A stretch of 64,000 nucleotides of DNA from Niastella sp966211305. GTDB taxonomy: Bacteria > Bacteroidota > Bacteroidia > Chitinophagales > Chitinophagaceae. The notes under the pieces were generated by a model that worked only from the letters and a program-made list of their open reading frames with translations, was not told where the DNA came from and made no database searches. Shown piece after piece: positions 1 to 9,039 of this stretch. The stretch's first letter is position 1; the number at the start of each line of letters is the position of its first letter. A program made the translations under genes and the position numbers. The stretch lies in assembly GCA_966211305.1 (NCBI GenBank), contig CBIHPC010000006.1, forward strand, positions 1 through 64,000. Reading direction: 5' to 3'.

Positions 1-748
1 TATACCTGCCGATCTCATACCACTCATTGGTAAACGATTTTACGTTACTGATGCCCTGCAGGGTTTCCTGTACAATGGTATTGGAATCGGCCAACTGATC
101 CTGGGTATTGCGCGAAAGTTTTCTTATACGTTTTCCAAATACAACACCAATGATAACAATTACCGGCACCACCGATAACATAACGGTAGCCAGTGCAGGT
201 GACAATACAAATATCAGCACCATGCCAATGATAAGAGTAAGCAATCCACGCAAAATTTCTGCCAGCATACCGGTAACGGCATCCTGGATCTGTGAAAGAT
301 CGGCGCTGATGCGGCTCGATAGTTCCCCTACCCTTCTTTGTGCAAAGAAATTCATGGGCATCATGATCATTTTTCGGTAAACGTCTTTTCGCATATCCGC
401 CAGCGCATACTCGCCCACATAGGTGAACAGGTAAACCCGCATAAAAGAAAAGATCATCTGCAATGTTAAAATACCCAGCATCCATAATGCAATGGTGCCG
501 GGTGCAACGGCGTCTTTACCTAAGCTAAGCGAATGCGCACTATCGATCAGCTTCTTTAAAAAATATGGAAACGCCATGGTAGTACCGCTTGAAAGCGCTA
601 TAAAAAGTAAACCGGCAACAAACGTCCAGCGAAAGGGTTTAAGATAATTGAAAATAAGGAAGGCTTCTTTCAAATTTTCTTTGGTCAGTTTTGCTTTAGG
701 CATATCCGGTTTACGTGTACTGTTGTCCTGTCTGTTACCTCGAGCCAT
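1..748 (-). CDS. ABC exporter, membrane-domain part (partial at left edge)
   Basis: This is the first 249 codons of an MsbA/LmrA-like half transporter; the rest lies left of the window. The start is the ATG at 746-748 (MARGNRQDNS); another Met at residue 16 is possible. Hydrophobic segments lie near residues 41-60, 83-110 and 164-200. The motif FFAQRRVGELSSRISAD (about 134-150) is the conserved intracellular loop of type I ABC exporters, and the fragment ends in the region before the nucleotide-binding domain (ETLQGISNVKSF). Such proteins form dimers in the inner membrane and export lipids, drugs or peptides using ATP. The substrate cannot be told. No Walker motifs are visible because that half is missing. 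Confidence 0.85.
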   Translation of the reverse strand, partial: MARGNRQDNSTRKPDMPKAKLTKENLKEAFLIFNYLKPFRWTFVAGLLFIALSSGTTMAFPYFLKKLIDSAHSLSLGKDAVAPGTIALWMLGILTLQMIFSFMRVYLFTYVGEYALADMRKDVYRKMIMMPMNFFAQRRVGELSSRISADLSQIQDAVTGMLAEILRGLLTLIIGMVLIFVLSPALATVMLSVVPVIVIIGVVFGKRIRKLSRNTQDQLADSNTIVQETLQGISNVKSFTNEWYEIGRY

Positions 749-1151
749 AAAATGCCTTTAACAGTATTAATGTTTATAAATCAATGTTGCAAAGAGTGAT
801 CAAATACACTAACTCTTTCGGTATTCTATAAAATCACTGGCCGGTTCGTACGGGAGATAAGGTATTTTTTATTGGTAGACGGATGAACGGGACGAATATT
901 GTTTGTTAAAATATATCCTTTGGAGTATCAATAAATAATAGCGTTTTATTAAAGCAAAGGTTATGATTTTTCAATTGTTAAGTATACAAATCTTCTTTCT
1001 TCTTTGCATACAATATGATTTTTTGGCATGATTCTTATTAAAGTATTGGTATCCTAACAATTCTAAACTACGATTGCTTAACCTGATTTTGTAGACCGAC
1101 CGCCCCCTCGAGTAGTTATTTACATTTTTTACATATTAAAAACTCAAAGTT
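749..1151. other. AT-rich intergenic region
   Basis: About 400 bases between the divergent ABC exporter and the small secreted protein. It must hold both promoters, but no convincing TAnnTTTG box, hairpin, repeat array or RNA gene was seen. Confidence 0.5.
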
Positions 1152-1352
1152 ATGAAAAGAAGCTTTTTAGCGGCAGGCATTGGTCTTTGCATTTTCGCAG
1201 TTACAATGGTAGTATCTAACCATCCGGTTCAGGCAGAAGTGTACAATGGTAATTACATTGAGCAGGATACTACGCCAAAGAAAAAAGATACCACGAAGAA
1301 GGAACCTGATACGGTGCAGTTGAACGTGTCTACTTCTACATCACAAAATTAA
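1152..1352 (+). CDS. small exported protein of unknown function
   Basis: This 66-residue protein begins with Lys/Arg and a hydrophobic stretch (residues 5-22) ending in VQAEV, a plausible signal peptidase I site near residue 29. The mature part is short, polar and low in complexity, with a repeated TPKKKDTTKKEPDT-like segment. No domain is recognised. It stands alone and is followed at once by a strong hairpin at 1363-1393, so it is probably a one-gene transcript. Small secreted proteins of this composition are common in Chitinophagaceae, but no function can be assigned. Confidence 0.6.
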   Translation: MKRSFLAAGIGLCIFAVTMVVSNHPVQAEVYNGNYIEQDTTPKKKDTTKKEPDTVQLNVSTSTSQN

Positions 1353-1362
1353 ACTTATAGGA

Positions 1363-1393
1363 AACGTGCCACACTTCGAAGGTGTGGCACGTT
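1363..1393 (+). terminator. Rho-independent terminator after the small secreted gene
   Basis: A perfect 12-bp inverted repeat (AACGTGCCACAC, 1363-1374, against GTGTGGCACGTT, 1382-1393) with a 7-base loop runs into a T-rich tract. It lies 10 bases after the stop at 1352. It resembles the hairpin at 20692-20732. Confidence 0.85.
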
Positions 1394-1423
1394 TTATTTT
1401 TTTGTGTCGTATAACGGGTATGA

Positions 1424-2464
1424 TCATATCAAATATGCGCCATAGTAAGCTGCACCTATCAACCCGGTTTTATCATTTTTGATTATTCTTATAGGAATAG
1501 GCTCCAGCATGTGTTGCATGCGGTCGCAATCCATAAAATGTTCCATAAATTCCTTCTGTAATAACAAAGGCGCAATCTTTGGCGGAATACCGCCACCCAG
1601 GAATAAACCACCGGTTGCTTTCATTTTCAATACCAGGTTGCATGATTCACGCGCCAGGTATTTTACAAACAGCGCCATGGTCTCTACACAGATCGCCGCC
1701 TTTTTTTCTATGGCTGCGCCACTGATCACTGCCGAATCGAGGTTCGATTGTTCCAGCGCATCTTTCAGCCAGGCTGGCTCTTCCATTTTCTGTACGTCGC
1801 GTAAAAATTGATAGATATCTGTAATGGCCGGTCCAGCCACTACTTTTTCCCAGCTTACAACACCATATTCTTTTTGCAGGAATTTCAGCAATGCAAAATC
1901 CACATCGGTACGTGGTGCAAAATCGGCATGCCCGCCTTCCGTTGGGAAGGGAAAATGGTTCTGGCCATTCCAGTATAATCCTGCCTGCCCCAAACCAGTG
2001 CCCGGTGCATTAATGGCCATATTGCCCGTGCTGTTCTCGTTGCCTTTATGAATGGTGATGAAATCTTCTTCCGTTAAACCTGCCAGTCCATACGCCATTG
2101 ATTCAAGATCGTTCAGCAGAAATACCGCTTCTACCCCCATTGCCTTTTTCACAACGTTTATGTCGATATCCCAGCTGAGGTTGGTAAGGTTTACTTTTCC
2201 GTTCAATACCGGGCCTGCAACACCCAGGCAGATCCTGTCGGGCTGGGGACTGTTCGTATCTGTTAAAAATTGCTGCAAAATGGCAACGCATGAATTGTAT
2301 TCCGCTGAAGCATATTTTCCGGTTTGCAATACCTTCAACCCGTTTTCTGTAGCGTGGTATATTGCGAGGTTGGTTTTGGTTCCTCCTATATCCCCGGCAA
2401 GCACCGTTATTCCTTTTTCTCCGGGTTTTGAACGTTGTGGGATATAAAGATTTTTTATACTCAT
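1424..2464 (-). CDS. glk: glucokinase (Glk family)
   Basis: The 346-residue product has the ATP-binding phosphate-1 motif LAGDIGGTKTNLAIYHA near residues 22-38, a phosphate-2-like segment, the sugar-site sequence LNDLESMAYG and the late glycine-rich GGLFLGGGIPPK. This is the pattern and length of the Pfam glucokinase (Glk) family, which phosphorylates glucose to glucose 6-phosphate with ATP in the cytoplasm. The start codon ATG at 2464 fits the family's N terminus with a short basic leader. It is transcribed alone towards the small secreted gene. A GTYRAC octad array begins about 70 bases upstream. The family is clear; other hexoses could also be substrates. Confidence 0.92.
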   Translation of the reverse strand: MSIKNLYIPQRSKPGEKGITVLAGDIGGTKTNLAIYHATENGLKVLQTGKYASAEYNSCVAILQQFLTDTNSPQPDRICLGVAGPVLNGKVNLTNLSWDIDINVVKKAMGVEAVFLLNDLESMAYGLAGLTEEDFITIHKGNENSTGNMAINAPGTGLGQAGLYWNGQNHFPFPTEGGHADFAPRTDVDFALLKFLQKEYGVVSWEKVVAGPAITDIYQFLRDVQKMEEPAWLKDALEQSNLDSAVISGAAIEKKAAICVETMALFVKYLARESCNLVLKMKATGGLFLGGGIPPKIAPLLLQKEFMEHFMDCDRMQHMLEPIPIRIIKNDKTGLIGAAYYGAYLI

Positions 2465-2531
2465 GATAAGCGGTTCTTATTGTTACGTGTATAATTCCTT
2501 CCTTTTTGCAATAATAAGGATATGATTGTAA

Positions 2532-2563
2532 GTTGACAAGTTAACTAGTTAACAGGTTCACGA
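2532..2563. repeat. GTYRAC octad array (four units)
   Basis: Four consecutive 8-bp units: GTTGACAA, GTTAACTA, GTTAACAG, GTTCACGA. The same unit recurs at 11303, 11433, 18064, 19560, 19721 and 26740. Confidence 0.8.
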
Positions 2564-3033
2564 GGGGCGCGCTTATTTCAGGCCTAATAATTAATGGCTT
2601 ATTTCGGGGTGTCTGATTTCCTCTATCAAATTATCAGCGTTCAACTTTTATTATTGAGTCTGCCTTTTAGGAGTCTTCCCTGTCAACATCTTAACTGGCC
2701 TGCACCAATTAATGGCTCTCAAACTCCACTTTGGTTGTGTTGTAGTTCAGTAATAACCTATTTATCAGTTAATTTCACAGTTCTTCTGTAATTTAAGTAA
2801 AGATAAAAGGCCCGCGAGGGCCTTTACGTCGTATAGTTTGTATGGTTTAGCGAAGTTTTCTAACTCAAAATGTGGCGCTATTTAATTTAAAAATACATCT
2901 AACTTCTGTAGTTATATGATAATCAGTTGATGAAATTATATTAGTAAATCGCCATTTTCATCGTAGATTTCCTTAAAATTCTTTTCGCGCTATCTCTTTG
3001 GTTATCCACTATTTGTGGAAAAATGTGTAAAAA
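2564..3033. other. intergenic region with a small hairpin
   Basis: About 470 bases between the 5' end of glk and the 3' end of the SAM-family lipoprotein gene. It contains a short perfect hairpin at 2806-2825 (AAAGGCCC, loop GCGA, GGGCCTTT). Read on the minus strand this is followed by a broken T tract, but no minus-strand gene ends just upstream of it. A 65-codon open frame at 2594-2791 has no start context and no recognisable protein character, so I do not call it a gene. Confidence 0.45.
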
Positions 3034-3939
3034 TTAATTTGGTTTTCTCTTGCGAACTACAATATTCCACTCTGGTCCGCTGTTAATATCAAAAGAATCG
3101 GCCATATTGCCCATGTTAATGGCTAACGAAAAATTCATGAGGCTGTTCATATAGGCCAACATCCTGCCTTCCGGCACCTCGCCGAAAGTTTGCACATATT
3201 CAACATCCTGGTGAAACACCGGGGTGCCATTTCTATTTATAAATGCTTCAATTTTTTCTTTAGGTTCCACGTGTAACACTTTGAAAATCGAATCATTAAT
3301 GTTCGTCCAAATGTTGCCAAATTGCACATCTAAGATGGGTATGTTACCCATTATCGAATCCCCCTGAACCACAGCTTTTTGGAATGGAATGGTCACCACT
3401 TTTGCTGGTATTTCCTTGCCTACCTGTTCAAAGCCGATCACCCCGGCTGCCAGTCGCGCCCCGGTATAGGCATATACATCGCGGCCATGAAAGGTGTAGG
3501 AAGCCTGCGAGTTTTTCCTTCTGTTTAATTCCTCGTCAATTTCGCGTACCGATTCAATGCCAAGAGATTGGGATACCAGCGTAAGTGTGCCATTGTCTGG
3601 CGTAACAAAGTAATGGCCGGTTTTGGTCTTCAGTACCACCGATTTCCGTTCGGTGCCAACGCCCGGGTCAACCACCGAAACAAAAACAGTCCCGGCCGGC
3701 CAGTACGGCGCCGTTTGTTCCAGCCGGTAGGCTGCCTCCCAGATATTATAAGCCGGGATCTCATGGGTGAGGTCGAACAATTTCAGGTCGGGGTCAACCC
3801 CGGTGGCCACTCCCTTCATGGCGCTTACTGCTCCGTCCTTTACCCCGAAATCGGTTTGAAAAACAACGGTGCCTTTTTTACGGGTACAACCGGCGGCTAT
3901 AAAAATGATGAATGCCGTTATCAAGTAGATCTTTTTCAT
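3034..3939 (-). CDS. lipoprotein of the SAM hydroxide adenosyltransferase (DUF62) family
   Basis: The 301-residue protein starts with a signal peptide and a lipobox-like IAAGC at residues 14-18, so it is probably anchored on the periplasmic side. The rest matches the family that splits S-adenosylmethionine into adenosine and methionine (relatives of fluorinase): QTDFGVKDGAVSAMKG near residues 28-43, DLTHEIPAYN, VVDPGVGTERKSV and TPDNGTLTLV, the SAM-binding Asp/Asn motifs. Cytoplasmic members are the norm; an exported one is unusual because SAM is not expected in the periplasm. The gene diverges from the HEAT-like gene at 3994. Family assignment is firm; the in vivo substrate is not. Confidence 0.85.
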   Translation of the reverse strand: MKKIYLITAFIIFIAAGCTRKKGTVVFQTDFGVKDGAVSAMKGVATGVDPDLKLFDLTHEIPAYNIWEAAYRLEQTAPYWPAGTVFVSVVDPGVGTERKSVVLKTKTGHYFVTPDNGTLTLVSQSLGIESVREIDEELNRRKNSQASYTFHGRDVYAYTGARLAAGVIGFEQVGKEIPAKVVTIPFQKAVVQGDSIMGNIPILDVQFGNIWTNINDSIFKVLHVEPKEKIEAFINRNGTPVFHQDVEYVQTFGEVPEGRMLAYMNSLMNFSLAINMGNMADSFDINSGPEWNIVVRKRKPN

Positions 3940-3984
3940 TTTTTGAAAATGGAGTCTGGTTTAAATTATAGTTTGGCTAATTTT

Positions 3985-3992
3985 CAAATTTA
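3985..3992 (-). promoter_or_regulatory. candidate -7 box for the SAM-family lipoprotein gene
   Basis: On the minus strand this reads TAAATTTG, a match to the Bacteroidota TAnnTTTG element, 46 bases upstream of the ATG at 3939. No clear -33 element was seen. Confidence 0.35.
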
Positions 3993-3993
3993 T

Positions 3994-4500
3994 ATGGATT
4001 TATTAAAAGCGATCGAAAAGGAGCATTCAAAAGCGCAATGTGAAAAGATAGTCGGGTATGTTGGCGGCGATAAAGAACGGTTTGCCGAACTGATGCAGTT
4101 ATTCCTGAATGGCGGGTACCGGGTTACCCAGCGGGCGGCCTGGCCCATAAGTATTTGTGTGGAGAAACACCCGGCCCTGATCACTCCCTACTATAAGGAG
4201 ATTATGCCACTGCTGCAAAAGCCGGGCGTGCATGGTGCTGTTGTGCGGAATATAGTGCGCCTGCTGCAGTTTGTAGACATACCAAAACGGTATCATGGAC
4301 TGATCATGAATACCTGTTTCGATTTTATTGCCGGTGTAGATACGGCCCCGGCCATAAAAGCCTCTTCGCTCACCATTCTCGGGAATTTGTGCGCCCTTTA
4401 CCCCGATATCAGGCCCGAGCTAAAGTTGATCATTGAGGAAAGGTGGGAGCATGAAAGCCCGGCGTTTAAGATGCGGGCGAGACGAATACTTAGTTCATAG
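3994..4500 (+). CDS. HEAT-like helical protein of unknown function
   Basis: Taking the ATG at 3994 (MDLLKAIEKEHSKAQ) gives 168 residues; an in-frame ATG at 3949 would add 15 residues but leave only 9 bases to the divergent start at 3939. The product is alpha-helical and repetitive, with segments such as LLQKPGVHGAVVRNIVRLL and APAIKASSLTILGNL typical of HEAT/armadillo-type repeats, which usually serve in protein-protein contacts. No catalytic motif or export signal is seen. Its stop codon TAG (4498-4500) is part of a heptad array (4491-4525), so the last residues (ILSS) are encoded by repeat sequence. Confidence 0.6.
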   Translation: MDLLKAIEKEHSKAQCEKIVGYVGGDKERFAELMQLFLNGGYRVTQRAAWPISICVEKHPALITPYYKEIMPLLQKPGVHGAVVRNIVRLLQFVDIPKRYHGLIMNTCFDFIAGVDTAPAIKASSLTILGNLCALYPDIRPELKLIIEERWEHESPAFKMRARRILSS

Positions 4501-4525
4501 TTCATAGTTCAAAGTTCAGAGTTCC
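4491..4525. repeat. TAGTTCA heptad array overlapping a stop codon
   Basis: Five units in exact 7-bp phase: TAGTTCA three times, AAGTTCA, GAGTTCC. The stop codon of the gene ending at 4500 is the first three bases of the second unit. Confidence 0.85.
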
Positions 4526-4564
4526 AGGTGCTCAGTTATTCTGTTATTGTGTTATTAAGTTCGG

Positions 4565-4776
4565 GCTGTATTCGCTTTACCCTTTAGGCTTTCGGGTTTT
4601 AGCTGTATTCCCTTTTCAGCCCTGTTTTCGCTTTCGGCTTTCAACTGTATTTCCGCTTGCGGCCTGAAGCTTGCCGCTGTATTCGCTTTCGGTTTCAGAC
4701 TTTTAGCTTTAACCTGTATTTAGCTTGCAGCTTAGGGCTTAAAGTCTGCAGCTGTATTCCTTTCAGCTGTATTTTA
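4565..4776. repeat. CTGTATTCGCTTTCGG-type array
   Basis: A long degenerate array built from GCTGTATT blocks (at least seven) alternating with heptads such as CGCTTTC, GGCTTTC and AGCTTTA. It fills the gap between two convergent genes and contains the stop codon of the DUF2071 gene (TAC AGC TGA on the minus strand). The same family occurs at 10561, 17844 and 25299. Confidence 0.75.
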
Positions 4777-5485
4777 TCCGCTTCGGATACACACAGATCT
4801 CCGACCCCTCCGCCAAAAACACCGATACCGGCGTTTTATCTTTCAACTCGGAAAACGCCTTGCCGTATAACTGTTCAAAATCACAATCGATCGTAAACTG
4901 TTCAACGGGGTAAACATCCCAGCCCGGGTGGGCCACCTGGTATTCGCCGCAGCTTGCTGCGTTGACCGCGGTATACCCCCAGAAGTGTTCGGTAATAAAT
5001 TCCTCCTCGCTGCCGGGTTGAATGGGGAATTTTTCCAAACCCGTTTTAACCTCCAGTTTGTTCCAGTGATTTTTATATTTCCAGGAATAACCAACATGCT
5101 GCTCTTTTTCAGTGGTATGAACAAAGGTCTTCATCGGCAGAGTAACATACCTTTCTTTAAAAAGCGTATTGGCAATAAACGTAATGGCCCGTTTGGGCAC
5201 GATCTCCTTTATAAACACCACCCCCCTTTTAATTTCTCCGTTTTCTTTGTACCGCACATAAAATCGCAGGTTCACTTCAGGGAAGGTAACATGAAAGGGA
5301 AAACGAATACCCATCACCCGGGTATCATAAAACAAAAAGCCAACCAGGCTTACATAAGTGCGATTGTTGAAGGTATCCGGTTCGGTATGGGCGGGAATAA
5401 ACGGTTTCAACTTTGCCGGGTCAATTTCATAGTTGGCCATAATGAGCCGGAGCCATTGAGCGGTAAGGAACTTCTTTTGTTTCAT
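4763..5485 (-). CDS. DUF2071 (YqjF-like) family protein
   Basis: The 240-residue protein opens with FLTAQWLRLIMANYEIDP, followed by L-P-PAHTEPDTFNNRTYVSLVGF, the recognisable N terminus of DUF2071/YqjF proteins, and keeps the family's middle pattern (RGVVFIKEIVPKRAI, YSWKYKNHWNKL). The function of this family is unknown; its fold is related to acetoacetate decarboxylase. The length is normal and there is no signal peptide. The last two residues (YS) and the stop come from the CTGTATT-type array. The molybdopterin oxidoreductase gene at 10589 ends in the same way, also in ...YS, through another copy of the same repeat. Confidence 0.8.
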   Translation of the reverse strand: MKQKKFLTAQWLRLIMANYEIDPAKLKPFIPAHTEPDTFNNRTYVSLVGFLFYDTRVMGIRFPFHVTFPEVNLRFYVRYKENGEIKRGVVFIKEIVPKRAITFIANTLFKERYVTLPMKTFVHTTEKEQHVGYSWKYKNHWNKLEVKTGLEKFPIQPGSEEEFITEHFWGYTAVNAASCGEYQVAHPGWDVYPVEQFTIDCDFEQLYGKAFSELKDKTPVSVFLAEGSEICVYPKRIKYS

Positions 5486-5785
5486 TTGATACGGTAAAAT
5501 TAATTAAATTACACGGAACGCTTAACAGCGCCTTCGAAGCCGGTAAAATCTATGCCTTATTCGGTAATAAAAGTATTGAAACGGATAAAATGCCTGACCT
5601 TAACCGGCCCGTTGGAGAAACGTTCGCTATCACTTCAGAACAGGCCGGCATGCGGTTACTCCGTATGACTGGGAGCAGTACTTTAAATTCCTGTTTATTA
5701 ATCTATATTGGCATTCTTTCACTGTTTTACATAAGAAACACCCGCATTCAGGATGTAACAGGACAGTTTCCCTCCCCCTCCCCGC
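5486..5785. other. intergenic region upstream of the GH2 gene
   Basis: About 300 bases between two divergent starts. Apart from the candidate promoter at 5786-5793 no hairpin, array or small gene could be supported. Confidence 0.4.
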
Positions 5786-5793
5786 TATATTTG
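5786..5793 (+). promoter_or_regulatory. candidate -7 box for the GH2 gene
   Basis: TATATTTG matches the TAnnTTTG consensus and ends 17 bases before the GTG at 5811. This supports that start and a very short leader. Confidence 0.5.
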
Positions 5794-5810
5794 AGAACAA
5801 ACATACATCA

Positions 5811-8756
5811 GTGTTAAAGAGAACATTAACGATCTTACTTGCCATAGCTTGTCTGCATGCCCATGCCCAACGATCAACATATAATTTCAACAGCAACTGG
5901 AAAGTATTTGTGGGCGACGATTCCACCGCAAAGGAAACCGCTTTCAATGATGCTTCCTGGAAAACAGTGACCCTGCCCCGGGCCTGGAACGAAGACGATG
6001 CGTTTAAAAAAGATATCCGCGACCTCACTACCGGTATTGCCTGGTACCGTAAACATTTCAGACTACCCGCCACAGCAAAAGGAAAAAAAGTATTTGTAGA
6101 GTTTGAAGGCATCAGGCAGGCCGGTGATTTTTATCTGAATGGAAAATACATCGGGCTGCATGAGAATGGCGTTACCGCTTTTGGTTTCGATCTTTCCAGT
6201 TATATTAATTATGATGGCGTGAATGTGCTGGCCGTTCGCATCGATAACAGCTGGGATTACCATGAACGCGCCACCAAAACAAAATACCAGTGGGAAGATA
6301 AAAACTTCAACGCCAACTATGGCGGTATTTGTAAGAACGTTTTCCTGCATATAACCAACACGGTATATCAAACGCTTCCCTTATATACAACCCTTGGCAC
6401 AACGGGCGTGTATGTTTATGCCGATCAGTTCAATATAAAAGGCCGCACAGCCACCATTCATGCCGAAGCGGAAGTAAAGAATGAAGACAATACGCCACAG
6501 GCAATACAGTTTGAAGTAACCATCATTGACCTGCAGGGCAAACCGGTAAAAACATTTGCCGGCGATAAAACAACGCTGGCGCCCGGCGAAGTGAAGATCG
6601 TAAAAGCCGCTTCAATGGTAAATAACCTTAACTTCTGGAGTTGGGGTTATGGGTATTTGTATACTGTGAAAACCACTGTAAAGGTGAACAGCCAACCGGT
6701 TGATGTGGTGAGCACCAAAACCGGTTTCCGGAAAACAGAATTCAAAAACGGGATGATCTACCTGAACGACCGGGTGATGATGGTACATGGGTATGCGCAG
6801 CGTACCAGCAACGAATGGCCGGCCATCGGTATGAGCGTTCCGGCCTGGCTCAGCGATTACAGCAATCATTTAATGGTGGAAAGCAATGGCAATCTCGTTC
6901 GCTGGATGCATATAACCCCATGGAAACAGGATATCGAAAGTTGCGATCGCGTTGGCCTGCTGCAAAGCATGCAGGCGGGCGATGCCGAAAAAGATGTAAC
7001 CGGTGTGCGATGGGAGCAGCGCAAAGCAGTTATGCGCGATGCGATCATTTACAACAGGAATAATCCCAGCATCATATTTTATGAATCAGGCAATGAGTCT
7101 ATCAGTGAAGTGCATATGCAGGAAATGAAAGCCATCCGCGATCAGTATGATCCGCATGGGGGAAGGGCCGTCGGTTCCCGCGAAATGCTCGACAGCAAAG
7201 TAGCCGAATATGGCGGTGAAATGTTGTACACCAATAAAAGCGCACACATTCCCATGTGGGCCATGGAATATTCACGCGATGAAGGCGCGCGCAAGTTTTG
7301 GGACGACCATACCCCACCCTATCACAAGGATGGTGACGGGCCGTTGCACAACGGGCAAAACGCAGCAGTGTACAACCGCAATATGGAATCGCATGCTATT
7401 GAAAATGTAAAACGCTGGTATGAATTCTGGAATGAGCGGCCCGGTACCGGCAAACGCGTAAGTGCAGGCGGGGTGAACATTGTATTCTCAGAAACCAATA
7501 CCCATCATCGCGGCGCTGAAAATTATCGCCGCAGCGGTGAAGTGGATGCAATGCGCATCAAAAAGCAAAACTTTTACGCACACCAGGTAATGTGGGATGG
7601 CTGGGTGAACCCCGAAAAATACCGTGTTCATATTATTGGCCATTGGAATTACGCAACCGGTGTAAAAAAGAATATCTATGTTATTTCATCGGCGGCGAAA
7701 GTTGAATTACGGGTAAATAATAAGTCGCTTGGCTTTGGGCAGAAAAGCGATGGCTTCCTGTTTACATTCAAAGACGTAGCCTGGCAACCGGGAACCATTG
7801 CTGCCATTGGCTTTGATGAAAAAGGAAAACAGCTTTGCTCAACACAGATCCATACCGTGGGCGAACCCGTTGCTCTCCGGTTGACCAAAGTTGCGCGGCC
7901 TACCCCTTTTATGGCGAACGGGCACGATCTGTCGCTTGTTGAGGTGGAAGTGATCGATGCAAAAGGCAACCGTTGCCCAACCGCATTGAACATGATCAAT
8001 TTTACTTTGGATGGCCCTGCAGCATGGCGCGGCGGTATGGCGCAGGGGCCCGGTAATTATATTCTCGCGAAAAGCCTGCCCGTTGAAAATGGCGTGAACC
8101 GCGTATTGCTGCGTTCAACCACCACCGCAGGGAAAATAACCATTAAGGCTGCTGCGGATGGATTGCAGCCTGCCGCCCTTACATTGACATCTATTCCATT
8201 CCAGGAAAAAGATGGATTATCAACCATGTTGCCATCGGCATTATTGCCTTCAAGATTAGATCGTGGACCAACGCCATTAACGCCATCTTATACGATCACG
8301 CGCACACCAGTTAATATCATAAAGGCTGTTGCCGGCGCCAATAGCGACAGCGCTTTTGCCAGTTACGATGATAATGAACTAAGCGATTGGGTGAACGATG
8401 GCAGCCTGGGCACGGCCTGGATAGAATACGAACTGGAGCGGGAAGCTACCGTTAGCGAAGTAACGCTCAGATTAAACAACTTCAGAAGCCGCGCTTATCC
8501 GCTGATCATTTCGGTCGATGGCAAAGAAATTTTCTCCGGAACAACAAAGCCAACGCTTGGCTATTATACCATTTTCTGCAAACCGCAAAAAGGCAAAAAG
8601 GTAAAAATTCAACTGGCCACTTTAACAAAAGATGAAGATGGTAATGTAATGATTGAAGTGTCGGGTAATAAGCTCGATGATGGGGTGGCGCGCGACGATT
8701 CAAAGGCAAAGGGAACGCTGAGCATTATTGAAGCGGAGATCTATGAGAAACGCTGA
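5811..8756 (+). CDS. glycoside hydrolase family 2 protein (beta-galactosidase-like)
   Basis: This 981-residue enzyme has a signal peptide (residues 1-19, ending HAHAQ), an N-terminal jelly-roll (WNEDDAF, GIAWYRKHF, FEGIRQAGDFYLNGKYIG), an immunoglobulin-like domain, and a TIM barrel. Glu429 in FYESGNES is the expected acid/base, and Glu561 in NIVFSETNTHHRG is the probable nucleophile. After the barrel come beta-sandwich domains of the kind found in large GH2 enzymes and a C-terminal carbohydrate-binding-like module (about 835-970). It probably removes beta-linked sugars in the periplasm; the exact sugar is unknown. The start is GTG, with no usable ATG nearby. The final Arg codon and stop lie in a heptad array. 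Confidence 0.9.
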   Translation: MLKRTLTILLAIACLHAHAQRSTYNFNSNWKVFVGDDSTAKETAFNDASWKTVTLPRAWNEDDAFKKDIRDLTTGIAWYRKHFRLPATAKGKKVFVEFEGIRQAGDFYLNGKYIGLHENGVTAFGFDLSSYINYDGVNVLAVRIDNSWDYHERATKTKYQWEDKNFNANYGGICKNVFLHITNTVYQTLPLYTTLGTTGVYVYADQFNIKGRTATIHAEAEVKNEDNTPQAIQFEVTIIDLQGKPVKTFAGDKTTLAPGEVKIVKAASMVNNLNFWSWGYGYLYTVKTTVKVNSQPVDVVSTKTGFRKTEFKNGMIYLNDRVMMVHGYAQRTSNEWPAIGMSVPAWLSDYSNHLMVESNGNLVRWMHITPWKQDIESCDRVGLLQSMQAGDAEKDVTGVRWEQRKAVMRDAIIYNRNNPSIIFYESGNESISEVHMQEMKAIRDQYDPHGGRAVGSREMLDSKVAEYGGEMLYTNKSAHIPMWAMEYSRDEGARKFWDDHTPPYHKDGDGPLHNGQNAAVYNRNMESHAIENVKRWYEFWNERPGTGKRVSAGGVNIVFSETNTHHRGAENYRRSGEVDAMRIKKQNFYAHQVMWDGWVNPEKYRVHIIGHWNYATGVKKNIYVISSAAKVELRVNNKSLGFGQKSDGFLFTFKDVAWQPGTIAAIGFDEKGKQLCSTQIHTVGEPVALRLTKVARPTPFMANGHDLSLVEVEVIDAKGNRCPTALNMINFTLDGPAAWRGGMAQGPGNYILAKSLPVENGVNRVLLRSTTTAGKITIKAAADGLQPAALTLTSIPFQEKDGLSTMLPSALLPSRLDRGPTPLTPSYTITRTPVNIIKAVAGANSDSAFASYDDNELSDWVNDGSLGTAWIEYELEREATVSEVTLRLNNFRSRAYPLIISVDGKEIFSGTTKPTLGYYTIFCKPQKGKKVKIQLATLTKDEDGNVMIEVSGNKLDDGVARDDSKAKGTLSIIEAEIYEKR

Positions 8757-8792
8757 ACGCTGAAGGCTTAACGCAAAACGCTTAACGCAAAA
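8751..8792. repeat. CGCTTAA heptad array overlapping a stop codon
   Basis: Six units in exact 7-bp register: CGCTGAA twice, GGCTTAA, CGCAAAA, CGCTTAA, CGCAAAA. The first unit supplies the last sense codon and the TGA of the GH2 gene. Related arrays flank the membrane-protein/radical SAM gap at 15614 and 15665. Confidence 0.85.
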
Positions 8793-8930
8793 TATAGAAA
8801 AGCGCTCACCAGGTAAGCGTAGTGCATTGCGCAATAAGACAGATCTGTTTCATGTTCAATAAGGTGTTGCTATTTTATTAATTATAAATAGAAGCAACCC
8901 TGCCCGCATGTCAAAATTGTGTGAAAATGG

Positions 8931-8996
8931 GTTACAGGTTCCAGTGAAATCTATGTGTCTTGAAAAACTTGTAACCTGGATCCTGTAACCTGTAAA
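8931..8996. repeat. GTAACCTG-type inverted repeat pair
   Basis: GTTACAGGTTCCAG at 8931-8944 faces CTGGATCCTGTAAC at 8976-8989 with one mismatch, with extra GTAACCTG units beside it. It lies between the convergent GH2 and oxidoreductase genes and could form a large hairpin. The same words recur around 24550-24672. Confidence 0.6.
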
Positions 8997-9039
8997 GTAT
9001 CTGTTGACCGGTAACATACCATGTTGCCGGATCTTTCGA

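Noticed and set aside
45..485. Minus-strand open frame rich in Tyr, Cys and His
   Set aside because: It is a shifted frame of the ABC exporter, whose correct frame runs unbroken from 748 to the left edge.
2594..2791. 65-codon open frame between glk and the SAM-family lipoprotein gene
   Set aside because: No start context, no promoter, and a composition (Leu/Ser/Cys-rich without pattern) that looks like non-coding AT-rich DNA.
3568..3993. Upstream extension of the HEAT-like gene
   Set aside because: It runs antisense through the coding region of the SAM-family lipoprotein gene, and the protein character changes at 3949-3994, where the real start must lie.
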